From assembly GCF_014805625.2 (NCBI RefSeq), contig NW_023998422.1, positions 6,179,635 to 6,243,634 of the forward strand: a stretch of DNA of 64,000 bases, in the 5' to 3' direction. The position numbers and the translations under genes are program-made. The notes beneath the pieces were generated by a model that searched no databases, was not told the DNA's origin, and saw nothing but the letters and a program-made list of their open reading frames with translations. This document shows positions 60,601-64,000 of this stretch, one piece after another (within the stretch, counting starts at the first letter, position 1; every line of letters starts with the position of its first letter). This DNA is from Glossina fuscipes. Taxonomy: Eukaryota > Arthropoda > Insecta > Diptera > Glossinidae.

Positions 60601-61410
60601 GAAAACTTTTGATAATTTTTAAAGTGTTTTGGAAGTTTAAGGTACAATTTATGTTCTCGTAAATGTACCATCGCCTCTAGAATGTAACATCGCCTCTTGT
60701 CCATCAATTCTGTTTCATTAAGTTAAACCTTGCTATCCTTTTAAAGTTATATCTTTTCCGCCATTCCTTAAAATAGAGAAGAACTTTTTTCAACGTAAAA
60801 TGAAAAAAAAAGAAAAAAAAAAGAAAAATTAACAACAAATTTACCACCAAAACCATCAACAGGCTCTTTGCATTAAAATAACATTTAAACACGCAACATG
60901 TCATGGCCTCGTTGCAATACACTTTATGTGTAAGGCACTCATCCTTTTTCAGGAACAAGAGGCATAAAAAAAAACACTCTTGAGTTTACACAAATGACTA
61001 CAGCGCTATATAACGTATGTGACCGCACTAAGCAAGTAACACATCAGCCCGAGTGACAGAATACTAAACAATTGTTAAGGTAAAGTTTATGTTTCATCAG
61101 ATGTTGTGTTATTTAGAGAAAAATTTAAGCTATTGTTGGCTTATTTGTCACGCACATACTCGTTGTTTTGTTTTTAGTCGCTTCACTACTTTCCAGAAAA
61201 TGAACTAAATACAACGGATTATTAGTTATAAGATTTTAAAAGCCTAGCTGCCCGACTATGTGGTAAAGGATTTCAGAGTACTTTCTCGTTATCAAAAGAA
61301 TGGAAAGGACAGCATTTAGCAACTAATAGAATAATTATTAATAATTGGACGGTGACTCCTTATAATAATTTGTTTTTAGCAAAAATAAAAGAATTTCTTA
61401 AATGTCACGT
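57670..61410. other. Gene-free stretch with two weak repeat relics
   Basis: No gene seen. At 58665-58690 GTGTCTGTCTGTCCGTCTTG, and at 59640-59655 GGATGGACGGACATCCTTAG, recall the DINE-like core in plus and minus orientation. Near 60485-60545 AAACGAAAGTTAA and AAACGAAAGATTAA are repeated, and GTTTAACCT at about 60267 faces AGGTTAAAC at about 60309, a small inverted pair. Confidence 0.4.
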
Positions 61411-61421
61411 GTTCGTATTGC

Positions 61422-61651
61422 ATGTCGGGAGAAGAACATAAAGCAAAGTCAGATAACATCCTTTATATGCCAATGCTTCTTAGCGCAGTGTTGCTAATAA
61501 TGGACCTGAAATAATTGCCCAAAATTTTTGAGCAACTTTTTTAGGTAGGATTCTTATGTTTATTGTAAAACTTTTAACCTAAACGTAAAAGTCAAAGTTG
61601 AGAGATGCGCAGTAGAAATTATTAAATACTACGGTCTAACAAGACGTGCAG
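61422..61651 (+). repeat. Diverged direct repeat, unit 1
   Basis: About 230 bases that align colinearly with 61741-61950. Shared blocks in order: AGAAYATAAARYAAAGT, CTTAGCGYWGT, AAATAATTGCCCAAAATTTT against AAGTAGTTGCCCAAAGTTTT, GCAACTTTTT, CYTTTAA- and AAACGTAAAAGTCAAAGTTG against AAAAATAAAACTCAAAGTTA, and AAGACGYGCAGC. The unit contains a short inverted pair around TTGCCCAAA and GAGCAA. No coding sequence or known family is recognised. It carries TTTTTTAG|GTAGGA at 61544/61545, a weak recursive-splice-like match. Confidence 0.65.
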
Positions 61652-61740
61652 CCTGCTGCCATACCTCAAGTAATTGATAAAATCATTTAATGAATGTTCA
61701 ATTTTTAATAAACTATTTGTCCTGTAAGCCTTATTCACCT

Positions 61741-61950
61741 TGCCTGGATAAGAATATAAAGTAAAGTGAGACAAAGTCTTTTTAATTCTTGACTCTCCTC
61801 CACCTTAGCGTTGTCAATGATGAGTTTAAAGTAGTTGCCCAAAGTTTTTAGGCAACTTTTTCGGGAAATGTTTTTAAGGTCATTCTAAAATTTTTAAATT
61901 AAAAATAAAACTCAAAGTTAAAACCTTTCGTCAAAGAAGACGCGCAGCTA
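61741..61950 (+). repeat. Diverged direct repeat, unit 2
   Basis: Second unit of the duplication; see 61422-61651 for the blocks. The offset between units is about 300-310 bases. Here the inverted pair is better preserved: AGTTGCC at 61833-61839 and GGCAACT at 61851-61857, with an 11-base loop. Confidence 0.65.
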
Positions 61951-61959
61951 TGAGTGCTC

Positions 61960-64000
61960 TAAGTCGTATTTAGCTTGCTTTGAGATTTTAATTTTTTTTT
62001 TTTTTTGTGTTTTATTTTGTTCATTTAAATACCACAACACACAGTGTCCACATTCATGTGTATACCCTTCGATGCAACAATCTTCTTTCTAGAATTTTTT
62101 AATTTTTTTTTTTTTTTTGTAACTTTGTTAACACCTTGGGTTCCATTTGAAACACATTTATTTTAGGCACGAGCTTATGTTTGCTTTTACAATTCTCTTC
62201 ATTTTTTTTTCGTTAACCTACGTGTTGTTATCATAAAACATAAAAGTGCCGGTCGGTCCTACCTTTTTTATATCGTAATTTTTAGTTTAGATTATCAACA
62301 CAGGTAACACAAATAAACAACAAATCATAATATAGTTATGCGATTGTGTGTAAATGAACATATGTATATGTATACGCACATATCTATGTACATGTATGCG
62401 TTTAGAGTATAATAAAATATTTGAAAAGCTTTTAAAAATCTAATTAATAATGAAAAGAAGATTAATTTAATTTATCACTTCTTCAAAGTGTATTTCACAT
62501 TGTTAAGATTAAATGACGTAATATGGACAACACACAGTCCGAAAGTCGTAAAATAAACCCTTAAAATTCTTCTATTTACACATTAAAAATGAACATTAAA
62601 TGTTAGTACAAAAGATAGAGAATTAAACGTTAACACCAATACTACATAACATAATCATCTTGAATTAGTTTAATTTGAATAGATCGATAGTTCAGTAGCA
62701 AGAAGACTTGCTTGTGTCGAAAAAATACCTGTCGCCGTGGATAGCTTGTTTGCGGCGAACAGCAGCGGCAGTACGTAACACATTAGTCAATAATTACCAC
62801 AACTGTCATCTTTAACAAGAAATCCGTTCTATTTTAAGAAAATCTTAGACTCCAACGACGCGTATTAAAATTTCATTTGATTTCGATAATTAGTGTAAGA
62901 GTGATGGAGATGTTAGTTAAGCTGCTTTTTTCAAAAAAATATTAAAAAAATCATACAAATTTTTTTCAAATAGGCGAAAAGTGAACTGGCAAGAGATAAC
63001 TAACATTCTGAAGATATCAAAAGAAACTGCTCTGGTTTGATAGCACTTTTACTCACCATAGAACAAAGGCCTTGGGCCACAAGTCGGTGACTACAGTGGG
63101 AAAGTTGTATGAAGCTTGAATTCCTGCTCATCACGCTTCTCAGATAAGGCTACGAACTGTTTGCAAATCTAAAGAAAAAAGCTTTAATGACGTCATTTCG
63201 GCAGCTAAAGCATATTTTGAGGCAAGCGTGTTATTGTTAGCAATTATTTGCTCTATAAAACAGGCAGGAGACTATTACAAAAGGATTGCACTGATTATAC
63301 TATTCGCAAGGAAGATTATCTTGGTTAATAAAGATGAATTTTCCACGAACAAAAGATACACATATGTTTTCTTACCTGGTTCCGGGAATTATTGACCAAT
63401 TTATTATAAAACAAAGACCTGCACAAATAATTAGTAGACTGTCTTTTATGCGCGGAGTAAAAAAACATATAGTTTTTGTATTTTCGGAAATCTTTAGATC
63501 ACCATCCAAGGACCTTATCTAGGGATTATGGCATATTGGATTCGAACATGATCAAAGATTATACTTGAGTTACATTATATTTGATGTAAAGAGAGCTGTT
63601 TTTTTTTTTTTATTTTCTTAACTGAAGTTCTCAGTCTTCTTATGAATGGGTTAAAAAGTATGAAGAGCTCTCTAACTATCCCCAAGCATTGACAAAGTTA
63701 ATGAAATCATATGTTTCCCTTCATTTCAGGAGGATCTTCGGACACTTGGCTGTAAGAAATTAAATTATTATCCACCGAGATTATGGGCGAGCACAACATC
63801 TGGGGCTTTCAAATCGTAATAGGATCTTTCTCACGGAGCCACTAAGCATATCCATCTATCTTCGTTTTTTTACTTACGAACAAAGGGACACAGTATCCTT
63901 TCGATTGCTCTCTACGCAGATTACACTTGCCATAAGCACAACAACCTATGCGCATCTACATCGTTTATTCGCAGAACTGTCATATAATAATTGTTATAGA
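61960..64000. other. Gene-free stretch, nothing recognised
   Basis: No gene seen. T runs at 61992-62005 and 62105-62118, and CATATGTATATG-type microsatellite-like sequence at 62356-62400. On the minus strand CCAG|GTAAGA lies at 63379/63378 without a good pyrimidine tract. Confidence 0.5.

Overview
This 64 kb window is AT-rich, roughly two thirds A+T by eye, and holds no gene that I can recognise. Open frames rarely exceed 100 codons, and the longest (154 codons) resembles nothing I know. The general character points to an animal nuclear genome, most likely a higher fly (Diptera, possibly a tephritid fruit fly). The clues are (TA)n, (CA)n, (CATA)n and CAG-type microsatellites, long A/T homopolymers, and many decayed copies of a dispersed repeat with TATACCCT-like ends and an internal GTCTGTCCGTC core, which resembles the dipteran INE-1/DINE-1 (Helentron-like) elements. 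The species assignment is inference only. The window is best read as a very large intron or an intergenic desert.

Layout. 1-3.1 kb: microsatellites. 3.1-5.8 kb: a DINE-like relic, a tRNA-derived SINE and a GAY (Asp-codon) microsatellite. 5.8-14.9 kb: anonymous sequence with simple repeats and one hairpin-bearing repeat at 9.64-9.78 kb. 14.9-15.8 kb: a second SINE copy and copy 1 of an unnamed dispersed repeat of about 370 bp. 15.8-34.8 kb: mostly anonymous; it holds two DINE-like relics and a textbook 3' splice site at 28.13 kb followed after 9 bases by a strong 5' splice site. 34.8-36.2 kb: copy 2 of the unnamed repeat, then a broken non-LTR (jockey-like) reverse transcriptase fragment. 36.2-43.3 kb: a polypyrimidine tract, a double hairpin, a DINE-like relic and three long (TA)n arrays. 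43.8-48.4 kb: DINE-like relics, a recursive-splice-site-like sequence at 45.07 kb and a tandem repeat of about 110 bp. 48.4-53.5 kb: a polyglutamine-type CAG repeat and an inverted pair of DINE-like ends. 53.5-64 kb: two weak relics and a diverged direct duplication at 61.4-61.95 kb.

The features do not act together as a pathway; they are mainly repeats and mobile-element debris. The most interesting functional hypothesis is splicing. On the + strand, candidates at about 13.8, 28.1, 45.1 and 61.5 kb look like ratchet points or microexons spaced 14-17 kb apart, as expected if the window lay inside one giant + strand intron. The first and last are weak, and comparable matches occur on the minus strand, so this is a hypothesis. 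All boundaries and similarities were judged by reading, without any alignment program.
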